A stretch of DNA of 64,000 bases from Helicobacter brantae (GCF_003364205.1 NZ_NXLV01000006.1:1-64000); one strand, 5' to 3'; positions 25,964 through 34,877 are shown, numbered from the stretch's first letter. Translations and numbers: made by a program. The notes: a model not told the origin generated them from the sequence alone.

Positions 25964-26830
25964 ATGGAAATCTTTTCTAAGATTCTTAGATTTATCACTG
26001 CACCTCTTGATTTTTTGATGAAGTATTTCAAACTTTTGGTTTTGCTTGTTTTTATCTTACTCATTGTAGGACTAAACCAAGAAGAAACCCCCCAAAAAGC
26101 CAATCTTGCCAAACTCTACTTGCGTGGAGCGATTTTTGAGAGTGAGAGCTTTGAGAAGCAGATTGAAGAAATCAAGAAAAACCCCAATATCAAAGGCGTT
26201 TTGCTTATCATCGACTCCCCTGGAGGAAGCGTGGGAGCAAGTATTGAAATTGCCAATATGATAAAAGACTTGAGAGATAAGATGACCGTGATTGCTCATG
26301 TGGAAGGCTCAATGGCAAGTGGGAGCTATTATGCAGGAATGTATAGCGATAAAATCATTGCCAATCGTGGCTCACTCATTGGCTCTATTGGAATCATCAT
26401 CAATGGCTACAATATCAAGCCCTTGCTAGATAAAATCGGTATCAAAGAGCAAACCCTACAAGAGGGAGAATACAAAACTATCGGCACAATGATGCGTGAA
26501 TGGACACCCAAAGAGAGAGAATATCTCCAAAACTTCCTCAAAAAACAATACAACCTCTTTGTCAATGATGTGCTAGACACACGAAGCCTAAGTGATACCA
26601 ACCCCAAAGCCTTTGCAGAGGGCAAAATCTTTACCGCCAAAGAAGCCCTAGAGCTAAAGCTGATTGACAAAATCGGCTCACGCTCTGAAGCTATCGCTGA
26701 ACTTGCAGAAATCGCTCAAGTCAAAGAGCCAATCTTTTTGGAAAAAAGCAAAACTGAGCAACTCATCGACAAACTTAGCAATGCCTCTCTTTCAGTATTT
26801 TCAAACCTACTTAGAGGGCAAATCCAATGA
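25964..26830 (+). CDS. sppA: signal peptide peptidase SppA (protease IV type)
   Basis: 288 residues from the ATG at 25964 (ACAAGGAGAAAAA upstream); a start 39 bp earlier is less likely. N-terminal membrane anchor (about 20-40), then a ClpP-like serine peptidase domain with DSPGGSVGASIEIANMI and the catalytic serine in GSMASGSYYAG (about residue 115); Lys in EYKTIGTMMREWTP is the probable general base. Degrades cleaved signal peptides in the inner membrane. Single-domain form, as in H. pylori, where it also precedes purU. Confidence 0.93.
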   Translation: MEIFSKILRFITAPLDFLMKYFKLLVLLVFILLIVGLNQEETPQKANLAKLYLRGAIFESESFEKQIEEIKKNPNIKGVLLIIDSPGGSVGASIEIANMIKDLRDKMTVIAHVEGSMASGSYYAGMYSDKIIANRGSLIGSIGIIINGYNIKPLLDKIGIKEQTLQEGEYKTIGTMMREWTPKEREYLQNFLKKQYNLFVNDVLDTRSLSDTNPKAFAEGKIFTAKEALELKLIDKIGSRSEAIAELAEIAQVKEPIFLEKSKTEQLIDKLSNASLSVFSNLLRGQIQ

Positions 26831-27657
26831 AAAAAACTCTCCTCATCAGCTCCCCTGACACTCAAGGACTAGTCGCCAAAGTGGCCTCTATCCTCTACTC
26901 TCATCATCTCAATATCGAAAAAAACGACGAACACGTGGATTTAGAGCATAATCACTTCTTTATGAGGACGAAATTTAGTGGAGAGATTGAAGACTCTCTT
27001 TTGCTAAATGAACTCAAAGCCTCATTGCACCCCCAAGCTCAAATCTCTCTCAAAAATGAGGAGAAAAAATCTATCATCATTCTTTGCACCAAAGAAAACC
27101 ACTGCCTAGGGGATCTGCTCTTACGACACCAAAGTGGGGAGCTAAACGCCGAGATTAAAGCCGTGATTTCAAACTATGAGGATTTGAGAGATTTGAGCGA
27201 GAAGTTTGAAATCCCCTACTTTTGTGTAGATACCCTCACCAACTCAAGAGAAGAACACGAGCAAAAAATGCTAGAGATTATTCAAAGATTTGAGGTGGAT
27301 TATTTGGTATTGGCAAAATATATGCGTATCCTCCCCCCCTCTTTTGTAAGCCATTTTCAAAACCAAATCATCAATATCCACCACTCTTTCCTCCCTGCCT
27401 TCATCGGTGCAAATCCTTACAAACAAGCCTATGATAGAGGGGTGAAGATGATTGGTGCGACCTCACACTTTGTCAATAACGACCTTGATGAAGGACCTAT
27501 CATTACCCAAGACATTATCCATATCAACCACACCTACTCTTGGCAAGAGATGCAAAAAGCAGGGAGAGATGTGGAGAAAATTGTCCTTGCAAGAGGATTG
27601 AAACTTGCCCTAGAGGATAGAATCTTTGTCTTTGCCAACAAGACGATTATTTTCTAA
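26827..27657 (+). CDS. purU: formyltetrahydrofolate deformylase
   Basis: Hydrolyses 10-formyl-THF to formate and THF. 276 residues: N-terminal ACT domain (about 1-80, starting KKTLLISSPDTQGLVAKVASILY) and a C-terminal formyltransferase-like domain with INIHHSFLPAFIGANPYKQA (conserved Asn and His) and NDLDEGPIITQDI carrying the catalytic Asp. Overlaps sppA by 4 bp. A weak TTGAG/CTCAA hairpin with a T-run follows at about 27676-27705. Confidence 0.95.
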   Translation: MKKTLLISSPDTQGLVAKVASILYSHHLNIEKNDEHVDLEHNHFFMRTKFSGEIEDSLLLNELKASLHPQAQISLKNEEKKSIIILCTKENHCLGDLLLRHQSGELNAEIKAVISNYEDLRDLSEKFEIPYFCVDTLTNSREEHEQKMLEIIQRFEVDYLVLAKYMRILPPSFVSHFQNQIINIHHSFLPAFIGANPYKQAYDRGVKMIGATSHFVNNDLDEGPIITQDIIHINHTYSWQEMQKAGRDVEKIVLARGLKLALEDRIFVFANKTIIF

Positions 27658-27798
27658 CCCTCTTCTTTGCAGGGCTTGAGGATTTTTCTCAATTTTTTTA
27701 TATTCTTTCTCTCATTTTATATAAATTTTACATTCGCTCTCTAAAATCTCCCTATCAAAACTCAAAAAGAGTTTGAAATCAAACAAAAGGACAAAGGA

Positions 27799-28098
27799 AT
27801 GAAAAAGTTACTTATAGGAGCAATGCTAGTAGGAGCAAGTCTATATGCTTCTGATATCAAAGGAGTGATTCAATCTATCAACAACGCCAAGAAGACAATC
27901 ACGGTGAATGGAAGCACAATTGCTGTAATGCCTTATACAAAGATTGAGCAAGAGTCTTGTGGAATGGGCTGGGATAGTGATAAGAAATTTGCCGATCTCA
28001 AAAAAGGAGATTTGGTAGAAGTGGATTTGATGAATGGAGGGCAAGGTTTGGTTGCTGAGAGCATTGATATTCAATGTATGAAAAATAGAGCTTACTAA
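27799..28098 (+). CDS. small exported protein, paralog 1 of 4
   Basis: 99 residues with a signal peptide (MKKLLIGAMLVGASLYA, cleavage before SDIKG) and a mature domain of about 82 residues. The core pattern is G-V-I-x-x-I-x-x-x-x-KTI-x-VN, then PYTKIE, a Cys (SCGMGWD), a LKKGDLVEVD strand, and a C-terminal Cys in IQCMKNRAY. The strand arrangement resembles the small DUF5666-type beta domain. Two Cys suggest a disulfide in the periplasm. No catalytic motif seen. First gene of the four; AAAGGA upstream. Confidence 0.85.
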   Translation: MKKLLIGAMLVGASLYASDIKGVIQSINNAKKTITVNGSTIAVMPYTKIEQESCGMGWDSDKKFADLKKGDLVEVDLMNGGQGLVAESIDIQCMKNRAY

Positions 28099-28107
28099 GG
28101 AGAAGAT

Positions 28108-28404
28108 ATGAGAAAGATTGCTTTAGCACTTTTGGCAGGGTTGAGTTTGGGATTTGCAGACAATTATGGAATCATTGAGGCAGTCAATAACAATGATAAA
28201 ACAATCGTTGTCAATCAAACTACTATCAAGATTTTGCCTTATACCAAAATCGAAGAAGAAGCGTGTGGAAGTGGTTGGGATACTCCCAAAAAGTTTGCCG
28301 ATCTCAAAGTGGGACAAGTGGTAGAAGTGGATTTTATGGGGGCTGAAAACAATGTGCTTGTAGCCAAAGAGATTGAAATCCAATGTGCTAATCGTGCGTA
28401 TTAA
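28108..28404 (+). CDS. small exported protein, paralog 2 of 4
   Basis: 98 residues, signal MRKIALALLAGLSLGFA with cleavage before DNYGI. Keeps the paired Cys (ACGSGWD and IQC), the PYTKIE strand and the terminal NRAY. Nine bases after paralog 1, with AAGGAGAAG as ribosome-binding site. Most similar to paralogs 1 and 4 around the [10 protein letters not shown] segment. Function unknown. Confidence 0.85.
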   Translation: MRKIALALLAGLSLGFADNYGIIEAVNNNDKTIVVNQTTIKILPYTKIEEEACGSGWDTPKKFADLKVGQVVEVDFMGAENNVLVAKEIEIQCANRAY

Positions 28405-28413
28405 GGAGAGAAG

Positions 28414-28716
28414 ATGAAAAAGATATTATTAAGCATTCTTGCGATAGGAAGTCTAGCGTTTGCAGATAGTGATTTTGAAGGGGTTATCGAATCTATTAGC
28501 GATGCAGACAAGACAATCAAAGTCAATGGACAGATAGTCAAAGTCTTGCCAAACACCGTGATTGAAGAAGATTCTTGCTATCTTGCTTGGGATGTGAGTC
28601 GTAAATTTTCTGAGCTAAAGGTAGGAGATATTGTAGAAATGGACGTCTTCCCAAGCAACAATATGCTTACAGCAAGCAAGATTGAAATCCAATGTGTGAA
28701 AAATCGTGCATATTAA
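28414..28716 (+). CDS. small exported protein, paralog 3 of 4
   Basis: 100 residues, signal MKKILLSILAIGSLAFA with cleavage before DSDFEG. The most diverged copy: the first Cys segment reads SCYLAWDVSRKF instead of CGxGWDxxKxF, but both Cys and the ending KNRAY are retained. Nine bases after paralog 2. Function unknown. Confidence 0.85.
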   Translation: MKKILLSILAIGSLAFADSDFEGVIESISDADKTIKVNGQIVKVLPNTVIEEDSCYLAWDVSRKFSELKVGDIVEMDVFPSNNMLTASKIEIQCVKNRAY

Positions 28717-28719
28717 GGG

Positions 28720-28725
28720 TATAAT
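28720..28725 (+). promoter_or_regulatory. -10 box (TATAAT) for paralog 4
   Basis: GGGTATAATCTAG lies between paralogs 3 and 4, 21 bp before the ATG at 28747, so the fourth copy may be expressed independently with a leader of about 15 bases. Confidence 0.5.
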
Positions 28726-28746
28726 CTAGCTTTTTTAGGAGTTGAG

Positions 28747-29046
28747 ATGAAAAGATTAGGCGTATTTATAGGGGTGGCTTTGGGGCTTAGTGTCGCTTGT
28801 GCTTCTGATGTTCGCGGGATTATTGAAGAGATTGATGATGCCAACAAAACAATCAAAGTCAATAACCAAATCATCAAAGTAATGCCCTACACTGAAATCG
28901 AGCAGGAGGGCTGTGGAAGTGGCTGGGATACTCCCAAAACTTTTTCTCAACTCAGAGTCAATGATGTTGTAGAAGTCGATGTCTTCTATGACAATGGAAA
29001 AATGATAGCCAAAGAGATTGAAATAGGGTGTGGGAGGGCGTATTAA
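28747..29046 (+). CDS. small exported protein, paralog 4 of 4
   Basis: 99 residues, signal [19 protein letters not shown] with cleavage before SDVRG; a Cys occurs at the -2 position of the signal but no lipobox glycine or alanine follows in the usual way. Cys pair in GCGSGWD and IGC, ending GRAY. Ends in a 4-bp convergent overlap with the acetyltransferase gene. Separate TATAAT box at 28720. Confidence 0.85.
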   Translation: MKRLGVFIGVALGLSVACASDVRGIIEEIDDANKTIKVNNQIIKVMPYTEIEQEGCGSGWDTPKTFSQLRVNDVVEVDVFYDNGKMIAKEIEIGCGRAY

Positions 29047-29630
29047 CCCTCTTCCTGCCCCTCTACTCTAATCTCTTTGATAATCCTTGCAGGATTTCCC
29101 CCTACGATTGAATTTTTTGGTACATCTTTGGTTACCACTGCCCCTGCCCCTATGATTGAATTCTCCCCTACTCTCACACCTGATAAAATCGTTGCTCCAC
29201 AACCTATCCATACCCTATCCTCGATATACACAGGTTTGCAATAAGTGATTGTGCGTTTGTAGGGGTTAATGTCGTGATTGATTGTGATGATATTAACCTT
29301 TGGGGCGATATACACATCATCTCCGATAAATATCCCACCCCTATCCATAAAAGTGCAACCTTGATTGATGAAGACATTTTTCCCTAGCGTGATATTTCTT
29401 CCATAGTCTGTATAAAATGGAGGTAAAACCCACAATGAGGGATCAAGCTCTTTGTGCATCAACTCCTCCAAAATCTTTCTTGTCTCCTCTTCATCGTGAT
29501 AGCCATTATTGAGTTTGGCAATGATTTTCTGAGCCTCTTTGATGCGTGGAAGCATATCTTTGGCAAACTCCTCCTCTCTTGCATCAACTCCAACTCCTGC
29601 TAAATCTCTTTGAAAAATATCCATTTTCAC
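29043..29630 (-). CDS. sugar O-acetyltransferase (maltose/galactoside/NodL type)
   Basis: 195-residue left-handed beta-helix acetyltransferase using acetyl-CoA. The N-terminal helical cap (about 1-55) precedes hexapeptide repeats such as [26 protein letters not shown], with the catalytic His in TINHDIN (about 118) and a typical ending [20 protein letters not shown]. Acceptor sugar cannot be told; envelope or detoxification roles are both possible. Probably monocistronic. Confidence 0.9.
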   Translation of the reverse strand: MKMDIFQRDLAGVGVDAREEEFAKDMLPRIKEAQKIIAKLNNGYHDEEETRKILEELMHKELDPSLWVLPPFYTDYGRNITLGKNVFINQGCTFMDRGGIFIGDDVYIAPKVNIITINHDINPYKRTITYCKPVYIEDRVWIGCGATILSGVRVGENSIIGAGAVVTKDVPKNSIVGGNPARIIKEIRVEGQEEG

Positions 29631-29783
29631 TCCTTAAGATGATAAGGGCAAATTATACAAGCCAAGAGCTATTCTAGTCAAGAAAGAAGATATAAACAAT
29701 AAAAGAAGTCAAAACACCCCAATCAAACCACAATCCCCCTTCAAATCTTATCCACCCACCCTCTCGCCTTGAGCGTTGATAAA

Positions 29784-29827
29784 ATTTTGGAGAAAAAACA
29801 AGGCAGAAGTGCCTTGTTCTCCAAAAT
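29784..29827 (-). terminator. large composite stem-loop, likely terminator
   Basis: Outer stem ATTTTGGAG / CTCCAAAAT, inner stem AACAAGGCA / TGCCTTGTT, loop GAAG, with four A bulged on one side. On the minus strand the inner stem is followed by TTTT, fitting termination of the beta-propeller gene ending at 29958. Confidence 0.6.
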
Positions 29828-29852
29828 GAATAGCTCAAGATTAAGCGAGGCT

Positions 29853-29906
29853 CTCCCCTATTGGCAAAAAGAAAGGAGCAAGACTTTCTTTTTGGGCTGA
29901 GGGGAG
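29853..29906. repeat. second nested hairpin
   Basis: Outer stem CTCCCCT (29853-29859) / AGGGGAG (29900-29906) and inner 10-bp stem AAAAAGAAAG / CTTTCTTTTT (29866-29893, loop GAGCAAGA). Lies between the beta-propeller gene and the terminator. Confidence 0.7.
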
Positions 29907-29957
29907 TGAGGAGGGGTAAGCCTTTTTCTTTGGGGAAATAAAGAAATAGACACAAAC

Positions 29958-30794
29958 CTACTTTGTAACTTTTAAAACTTTATTTTCAATCATTGCAGGT
30001 ATCCAAAGCACACCATCTTGATAGAAAATATCAGCACACCCCTTTATCTTGCGGATAGGAAGTTCAGAATAGCTCTCATCAGGAGAGATTTGATAGACTA
30101 CTCCCCTAAGATTATTTCCCCACGCACTCACAAAGAGATTGCCCCTCTCATCTACTGCAACCCCATCCATAAAGCCCCTAGCTTTAGAAAATTCAGTAAT
30201 CTTCTTGTCTTGAAGAGAGATTTTTAGCACTTCCCCTTGAATCTTTTGACTTGGATCATAAGTAACCACCCACAAATCCCCATCCTTCACTAGCAATCCA
30301 TTTGGCCCACCACCATATTTTGCACTCTCCAAAGTGATAAACTCCTCATAGCTCTTTTTGGATAGATTGATTGTATAAATCTTCCCTGTGCCTGTATCAC
30401 TCACAAAAAATCCATTTTTCCCTTGAGTTGCAATATCGTTGAGAAATACTGCACCATTGATTTTAAGGCTAAAAACTTGTTTTTTGCTTACCAAATCAAA
30501 GCCCTTAATCGTATCAATATCGCTCACATACAGCACTCCCTCTACCACACCCATTCCCTTGGGGGCATTGAGATTTGTGATCTTATCTAGCACCTTGCCC
30601 TCTTTGCTCATCTTGATGATGAAACCATCGTTATCCTTTTCTAGTGGCTTAACCTCTTTTCCTAAGTTGCTTACAAAGACATAATCTTTCATCGCATATA
30701 CACTCTCAGGACTTGCAAAGCCCTCAAACTCTTGCACATTCCAAGCAAGTGCCAATGAAGCACACGCAGAAATAATAGAAATTTTCTTAAACAT
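29958..30794 (-). CDS. exported SMP-30/NHL-type beta-propeller protein
   Basis: 278 residues with a signal peptide (MFKKISIISACASLALA, cleavage before WNVQEF). The rest is a series of beta-propeller blades with recurring G-x-L-Y/W-V-S/T-D units (VLYVSDIDTIKGFD, NGFFVSDTGTGKIY, DLWVVTYD, NLFVSAWGNN) as in gluconolactonase/SMP-30-like periplasmic proteins. Metal or substrate residues are not certain. Own TATAAT box at 30823; likely terminator at 29784. Confidence 0.83.
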   Translation of the reverse strand: MFKKISIISACASLALAWNVQEFEGFASPESVYAMKDYVFVSNLGKEVKPLEKDNDGFIIKMSKEGKVLDKITNLNAPKGMGVVEGVLYVSDIDTIKGFDLVSKKQVFSLKINGAVFLNDIATQGKNGFFVSDTGTGKIYTINLSKKSYEEFITLESAKYGGGPNGLLVKDGDLWVVTYDPSQKIQGEVLKISLQDKKITEFSKARGFMDGVAVDERGNLFVSAWGNNLRGVVYQISPDESYSELPIRKIKGCADIFYQDGVLWIPAMIENKVLKVTK

Positions 30795-30822
30795 TTTTAC
30801 TCCTTATGATTAAAGTTGCGAA

Positions 30823-30828
30823 ATTATA
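30823..30828 (-). promoter_or_regulatory. -10 box (TATAAT) for beta-propeller gene
   Basis: Minus-strand CCTATAATTTCG, 29 bp before the ATG at 30794. Confidence 0.55.
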
Positions 30829-30872
30829 GGGATTTTAGGGTTTCAAAAGTGAAAGAAACTTGATAAAAAATA

Positions 30873-31697
30873 CTAGTTTTTTGATAATTTTTGATATTGC
30901 TTAGGAGTCATTCCATAATAATCTTTAAATCTTTTGATAAACCACGAAGGAGAGCCAAAATCTAACTCATAAGCAATTTCAGCGATATTTTTATCTTCAA
31001 GCTCTAGCATCATCTTTGCTTTCCCTAACCTTTTTTTATCTAGCCATTCCTTTGGAGTGATTCCTGTTTCTTCTTTGAATTTTTTGCTAAAGATTGAGCT
31101 TTCAAGCCTCACTTCTTTTGCCATATCTTTGACTTGCAAAAAAGGTTGAGAATCAAGCCTTTGTATCAGTGGAGCTTTTCTGGCTAGGAGTGAGGAGAGT
31201 GTGTGAGAAAATTCCTGATTGCTTTGCAAAAGTAGATACAAAAGCTCTCTAGCCTTGATATCCAAAAAAGAGCTATCTTTGAAAAGCTCTTGATTTAGCA
31301 CAAGGCTTTGCATCAACTGCTCCAATCTTGGGCTAGATTCAAAATGACAAAACCCCACAGCACCCCTCCCCTCTTTTTGGCAATACTCTTTGGCAAAGGA
31401 GTGTAAGAAAGCTTTTTCAAAGAAAAAAAGCAAAGAAGCATACTCTCCATTAGAGGCAATATTGCTAAACCCATAGCTCCCCATAGGCACAAAAAACGCC
31501 TCATTTTTGCTGATTGTATAGCTCTGAAGTGAGGTGTTAATCACTTTTTGCCCCTCTTGAACAAAAATCAAGCAATCTTTTTGAAAATAGCTTGAGAGCC
31601 TTTTGCTACTCCCCCTTTGAGAGAAGTAAATCAAGGTGAGATTTGAAGAGGTATAGGTGGGCTGATGAGTGATTTCCTCAGGGATTAAAACCACCAT
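30873..31697 (-). CDS. AraC family transcriptional regulator
   Basis: 274 residues: an N-terminal cupin-like sensing domain (about 1-160) and a C-terminal double helix-turn-helix (about 175-270) with VKDMAKEVRLESSIFSKKFK, the spacer GITPKEWL and IAEIAYELDFGSPSWFIKRFKDYYGMTPKQYQ. The domain order is that of ExsA/ToxT-like regulators. Starts at the last base of the ttcA stop, so it is co-transcribed with ttcA. Target unknown; the downstream neighbour, the beta-propeller gene, is a candidate. Confidence 0.9.
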   Translation of the reverse strand: MVVLIPEEITHQPTYTSSNLTLIYFSQRGSSKRLSSYFQKDCLIFVQEGQKVINTSLQSYTISKNEAFFVPMGSYGFSNIASNGEYASLLFFFEKAFLHSFAKEYCQKEGRGAVGFCHFESSPRLEQLMQSLVLNQELFKDSSFLDIKARELLYLLLQSNQEFSHTLSSLLARKAPLIQRLDSQPFLQVKDMAKEVRLESSIFSKKFKEETGITPKEWLDKKRLGKAKMMLELEDKNIAEIAYELDFGSPSWFIKRFKDYYGMTPKQYQKLSKN

Positions 31698-32458
31698 TAT
31701 TTATCTAAAAATCTCAAATCCGAGAAGCTATTGGCGTGGATATTGCTAAAAGCATTTTTCAAAGAAGTGAAAAATTCAGGATTGCTTCTCTCTAATTCAG
31801 CTAGGAAATTCTTTGTCGCCTCTCTAGCAATAGGTGGCTTATCTGATCCGGGGCGTCGTGCAGGGCAATTACACGCAGGGGAAGTGGGGATATTTTGAGA
31901 AAGCACAAAGTCCCTTGTCTGTCGCTCACGCACGTGAATGAGTGGGCGTATCACATAAAGTCCATTTTCAGCCTTATAAATAGGTGCCATACTTCTTAAT
32001 GCCCCATTATAAGTGAGATTCATAAAAAAGCTCTCAGCCGCATCATCAAGATGATGAGCGATAGCTACTTTGTTGTAGCCAAGCTCTAGGGCTTTGGTAT
32101 ATAAAGCCCCACGACGCATACGAGAGCAAAAACTACAATATGAGCTCCCCTCTCTTCTTTTCTCTACAATCGTATCCATAATGGTGGTGTAATACACTTG
32201 ATGATTGATTCCTTGCTTATGGCAAAGCTCTTCAAGCCAAGAGTAATCCTCCCCCATTCCATAATGCACAGTTACTGCAAGATAATCAAACTCAAATGGA
32301 GCGTGGCGTTTCATTCTCTCAAGCAAACAGGCTAGAAGAATAGAATCTTTCCCACCACTAAGTCCCAAAAGCACTCTATCGCCCTCTCCTATGAGGTTAT
32401 AAGTTGCGTTTGTGCGTCCAACAACACTCAAAATCTTTTTGCTAATTGTATAATCCAT
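31697..32458 (-). CDS. ttcA: tRNA 2-thiocytidine(32) biosynthesis protein TtcA
   Basis: PP-loop ATPase that thiolates C32 of tRNAs using an iron-sulfur cluster. 253 residues with LGLSGGKDSILLACL (PP-loop, about 31-45), CSFC (about 108-111) and the third cluster Cys in ACNCPARRPGSDKPP. HHLDDAAESFFMN is the other conserved motif. Followed with a 1-bp overlap by the AraC gene. Confidence 0.93.
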   Translation of the reverse strand: MDYTISKKILSVVGRTNATYNLIGEGDRVLLGLSGGKDSILLACLLERMKRHAPFEFDYLAVTVHYGMGEDYSWLEELCHKQGINHQVYYTTIMDTIVEKRREGSSYCSFCSRMRRGALYTKALELGYNKVAIAHHLDDAAESFFMNLTYNGALRSMAPIYKAENGLYVIRPLIHVRERQTRDFVLSQNIPTSPACNCPARRPGSDKPPIAREATKNFLAELERSNPEFFTSLKNAFSNIHANSFSDLRFLDK

Positions 32459-32511
32459 TATTATCCTTTTCTAGTTTCAAAAGTGCAACTATAATCAAAA
32501 AACTTGTATTT

Positions 32512-33288
32512 TTACTCCAAAATTACCACTTCACACTCAAGAGTGATTCCAAAACTCTCTTTAACCCTGCTTTGAGCTAGGGCAATCAGCTCTTTGGCTT
32601 CCTCAAACTTCCCCCCTCCAAGATTGACTAAAAAATTTGCGTGTTTCTCACTCAACCCCACTCCCCCCACTCTAAAGCCCTTCAGCCCCACACTCTCTAG
32701 CAATCTTCCTGCATAATCCCCACTTGGATTTTTAAAGCAACTCCCACAGCTTGGCAAATGCGGATGAGTGCTTCTCATTTCTTCAAACACACTCACTAGC
32801 TCATCTCTAAATCCACCCCTTTTCTCAAACCTTGCACCATACACCACCCCATCAATCTCGCTATGGCGATAAGAGAGATTGAGATTTTGAGCCTCTATCC
32901 ACTCTCCATCGACACATACACTTCTCAAAGTCTGCTTCATCTCATAGCTTTTCATTCCTGCATTCATCTTCACTAACCCCCCCAAACTCCCCGGCAACCC
33001 CCTCAAAAACTCCAATCCAAAAAGATTATTTCTCTTAAAATAGCTATAAATTCTCCCACTACTCACAGCTCCCCCAATCTCAACTAACTCTCCCAAATCC
33101 AAAATATAATCAAACTCTTTGCCTAAGATACAAATATTTTTTGCATTTGGGGAAACTAGTAGATTATTCCCTGCCCCTATGATTCTCTCCCCCTCCTCTA
33201 ATCCCCTAGCCTCACTCAAAACTTCCACCTCACAGCTCCCCCCAATCCTTAAGCTTGTATGTTTTGAGAAATCGATGATTTTTTTCAA
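32512..33288 (-). CDS. murB: UDP-N-acetylenolpyruvoylglucosamine reductase MurB
   Basis: FAD enzyme that finishes UDP-MurNAc for peptidoglycan. The short 258-residue form has HTSLRIGGSCEVEVL at the N-terminus, the GLEFLRGLPGSLGGLVKMNAG flavin segment, the GSCFKNPSGDYAGRLLE motif with the proton-donor Ser, and a C-terminal SFGITLECEVVIL. Overlaps fliQ by 4 bp, an arrangement I recall from H. pylori (murB-fliQ). Confidence 0.94.
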   Translation of the reverse strand: MKKIIDFSKHTSLRIGGSCEVEVLSEARGLEEGERIIGAGNNLLVSPNAKNICILGKEFDYILDLGELVEIGGAVSSGRIYSYFKRNNLFGLEFLRGLPGSLGGLVKMNAGMKSYEMKQTLRSVCVDGEWIEAQNLNLSYRHSEIDGVVYGARFEKRGGFRDELVSVFEEMRSTHPHLPSCGSCFKNPSGDYAGRLLESVGLKGFRVGGVGLSEKHANFLVNLGGGKFEEAKELIALAQSRVKESFGITLECEVVILE

Positions 33289-33551
33289 AATGGGAAACTC
33301 GGTATAAGATCAAAAACTTTTTTTGTGAAATCCAAAATTTGATTCATCATCCAAGGTGAGAGAAAAATCAAAACTGCAATCACTGCCAAAATCTTAGGCA
33401 CAAAAGTCAATGTCATCTCATTGATTTGTGTTGTGGCTTGAAAAATACTGACAAACAACCCCACAGCCAATCCCACCAAAAGCATTGGCAAAGAGACATA
33501 TAGGGTGATTTTGTAAGTTTCTATGGCCAAAGCCATCAATTTCCCTTCCAT
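33285..33551 (-). CDS. fliQ: flagellar export protein FliQ
   Basis: Small component of the flagellar type III export gate. 88 residues, two membrane helices, with the family core SIFQATTQINEMTLTFVPKILAV (about 35-57). Three bases after the purine permease and overlapping murB by 4 bp, so its expression is tied to housekeeping genes rather than a flagellar operon. Confidence 0.96.
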   Translation of the reverse strand: MEGKLMALAIETYKITLYVSLPMLLVGLAVGLFVSIFQATTQINEMTLTFVPKILAVIAVLIFLSPWMMNQILDFTKKVFDLIPSFPF

Positions 33552-33554
33552 TCT

Positions 33555-34877
33555 CTATCCTTTCAAAAATACACCATGCACAACAATTGGCAATACACTC
33601 AAAATCCCTAGCAAAATCACACCAAGATTGATACGATGATATTGTTTGAGTGCAAGACAAGTGAGGATATAGACCAAAAACCCTCCTGCCAAACCATTAG
33701 CGATAGAGTAAGTCAAAGGCATTAGCACGATAGTAAAAAAGGCTGAAAGTCCAATAGGCAAGTCATTAAACTCAATATGCTTGACTTCTAAAAACATCAT
33801 TGCTCCCACTACAACCAAAGTAGGATAGATTGCAAAAGTGGGGATAGAGAGAAAAAGTGGAAGCAAAAAGAGAGTAAAAGCAAAAAAGAGGGCACAAAAT
33901 ACTGAAGTTAGCCCTGTTCTCCCCCCTTCACTCACTCCACTTGCACTCTCCAAAAAGCTAGTAGTGGTAGATACCCCTAGACTTGCTCCAATCACAGTGG
34001 CTGCTGCATCAACCTCTAGGGTTTTCTCCAAAGTTTTATCTCCCTTACCCTCTTTGTTTTGAAATAATCCAATCTTTGCCCCCACTCCTGCCAAAGTCCC
34101 CAAAGAATCAAACAAATCTAACACAAGTAAAGAGATAATCGTAGGCACAAGAGCAAGGCTTAGCACCCCTGCTATATCCATTTTTAAGGCAATAGGAGCG
34201 ATTGAGGCAGGGGTTGAGAAAAATTCATTTGGCACTTTTGAAACTCCAAAAACCCAAGCCAAAATGGAGCAAAAGATGATTCCGATGATGAAAGAGGCGT
34301 GAATCTTCCTTGCACTCAAAGCCAAAATCACCACTACTCCAATAAGCCCAATCCATACTTCAGGCTTATTTAGTCCCCCAAGTTCAGGCAATCCAATAGG
34401 AGAGATTGTGATAACTCCAAGAGAACGCAAACCAATCGCACAAATAAACGCACCCAATCCCCCTGCTAGAGCAAATCTAAGCCCTAAGGGAATGCTATTG
34501 ATGAGCCAAGAGCGAAGTTTGGTTAGAGAAACAAGCAAAAACACCACACCTGAGAGAAATACTACCCCCAAAGCTTGCTCCCAGCTTAGCCCCATTCCCT
34601 TAACCATTCCATAAGAGAAATAAGCATTCAATCCCATTCCCACACTCATTGCCACAGGCACTCTTGCCCACACTCCACTCAAAAGCGTAGCAATGATAGT
34701 AACAAGAGTTACAGCAGTAATCAATGCTTCCTTTGGCATCCCAGAATCTGAGAGAATTGAAGCACTTGTAGGGATAATATAAAGCATTGCCATAAAGGTG
34801 GTAAAACCTGCAAATGCTTCAGTTTTGAAGCTACTCCCACTTTGACTCACGCCAAAAAAACGATCCAAAAAGCCCAT
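33555..34877 (-). CDS. NCS2 purine permease (AzgA/PbuG type)
   Basis: Inner-membrane symporter for adenine, guanine or hypoxanthine. 440 residues from the ATG at 34877, which has AGGAG upstream; an earlier start at 34943 would add 22 residues and is unlikely. About 12-14 helices, with GFTTFMAMLYIIPTSASIL, GMGLNAYFSYGMV and the ESASGVSEGGRTGLTSV segment of the AzgA subfamily. Precedes fliQ-murB in one transcription unit. Confidence 0.92.
   Translation of the reverse strand: MGFLDRFFGVSQSGSSFKTEAFAGFTTFMAMLYIIPTSASILSDSGMPKEALITAVTLVTIIATLLSGVWARVPVAMSVGMGLNAYFSYGMVKGMGLSWEQALGVVFLSGVVFLLVSLTKLRSWLINSIPLGLRFALAGGLGAFICAIGLRSLGVITISPIGLPELGGLNKPEVWIGLIGVVVILALSARKIHASFIIGIIFCSILAWVFGVSKVPNEFFSTPASIAPIALKMDIAGVLSLALVPTIISLLVLDLFDSLGTLAGVGAKIGLFQNKEGKGDKTLEKTLEVDAAATVIGASLGVSTTTSFLESASGVSEGGRTGLTSVFCALFFAFTLFLLPLFLSIPTFAIYPTLVVVGAMMFLEVKHIEFNDLPIGLSAFFTIVLMPLTYSIANGLAGGFLVYILTCLALKQYHRINLGVILLGILSVLPIVVHGVFLKG

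Larger units (their letters stand above)
29631..29957. other. intergenic region with two large hairpins
   Basis: 327 bases without a convincing gene. It contains two nested hairpins (29784-29827 and 29853-29906) and the 14-base block TCAAATCTTATCCA near 29743, which recurs exactly at 50810-50823 in the hairpin array. A 93-codon open frame here has no coding character. Confidence 0.75.

Noticed and set aside
29674-29955. 93-codon open frame on the minus strand
   Set aside because: It consists of the two hairpins and their flanks, has no ribosome-binding site and an implausible composition.
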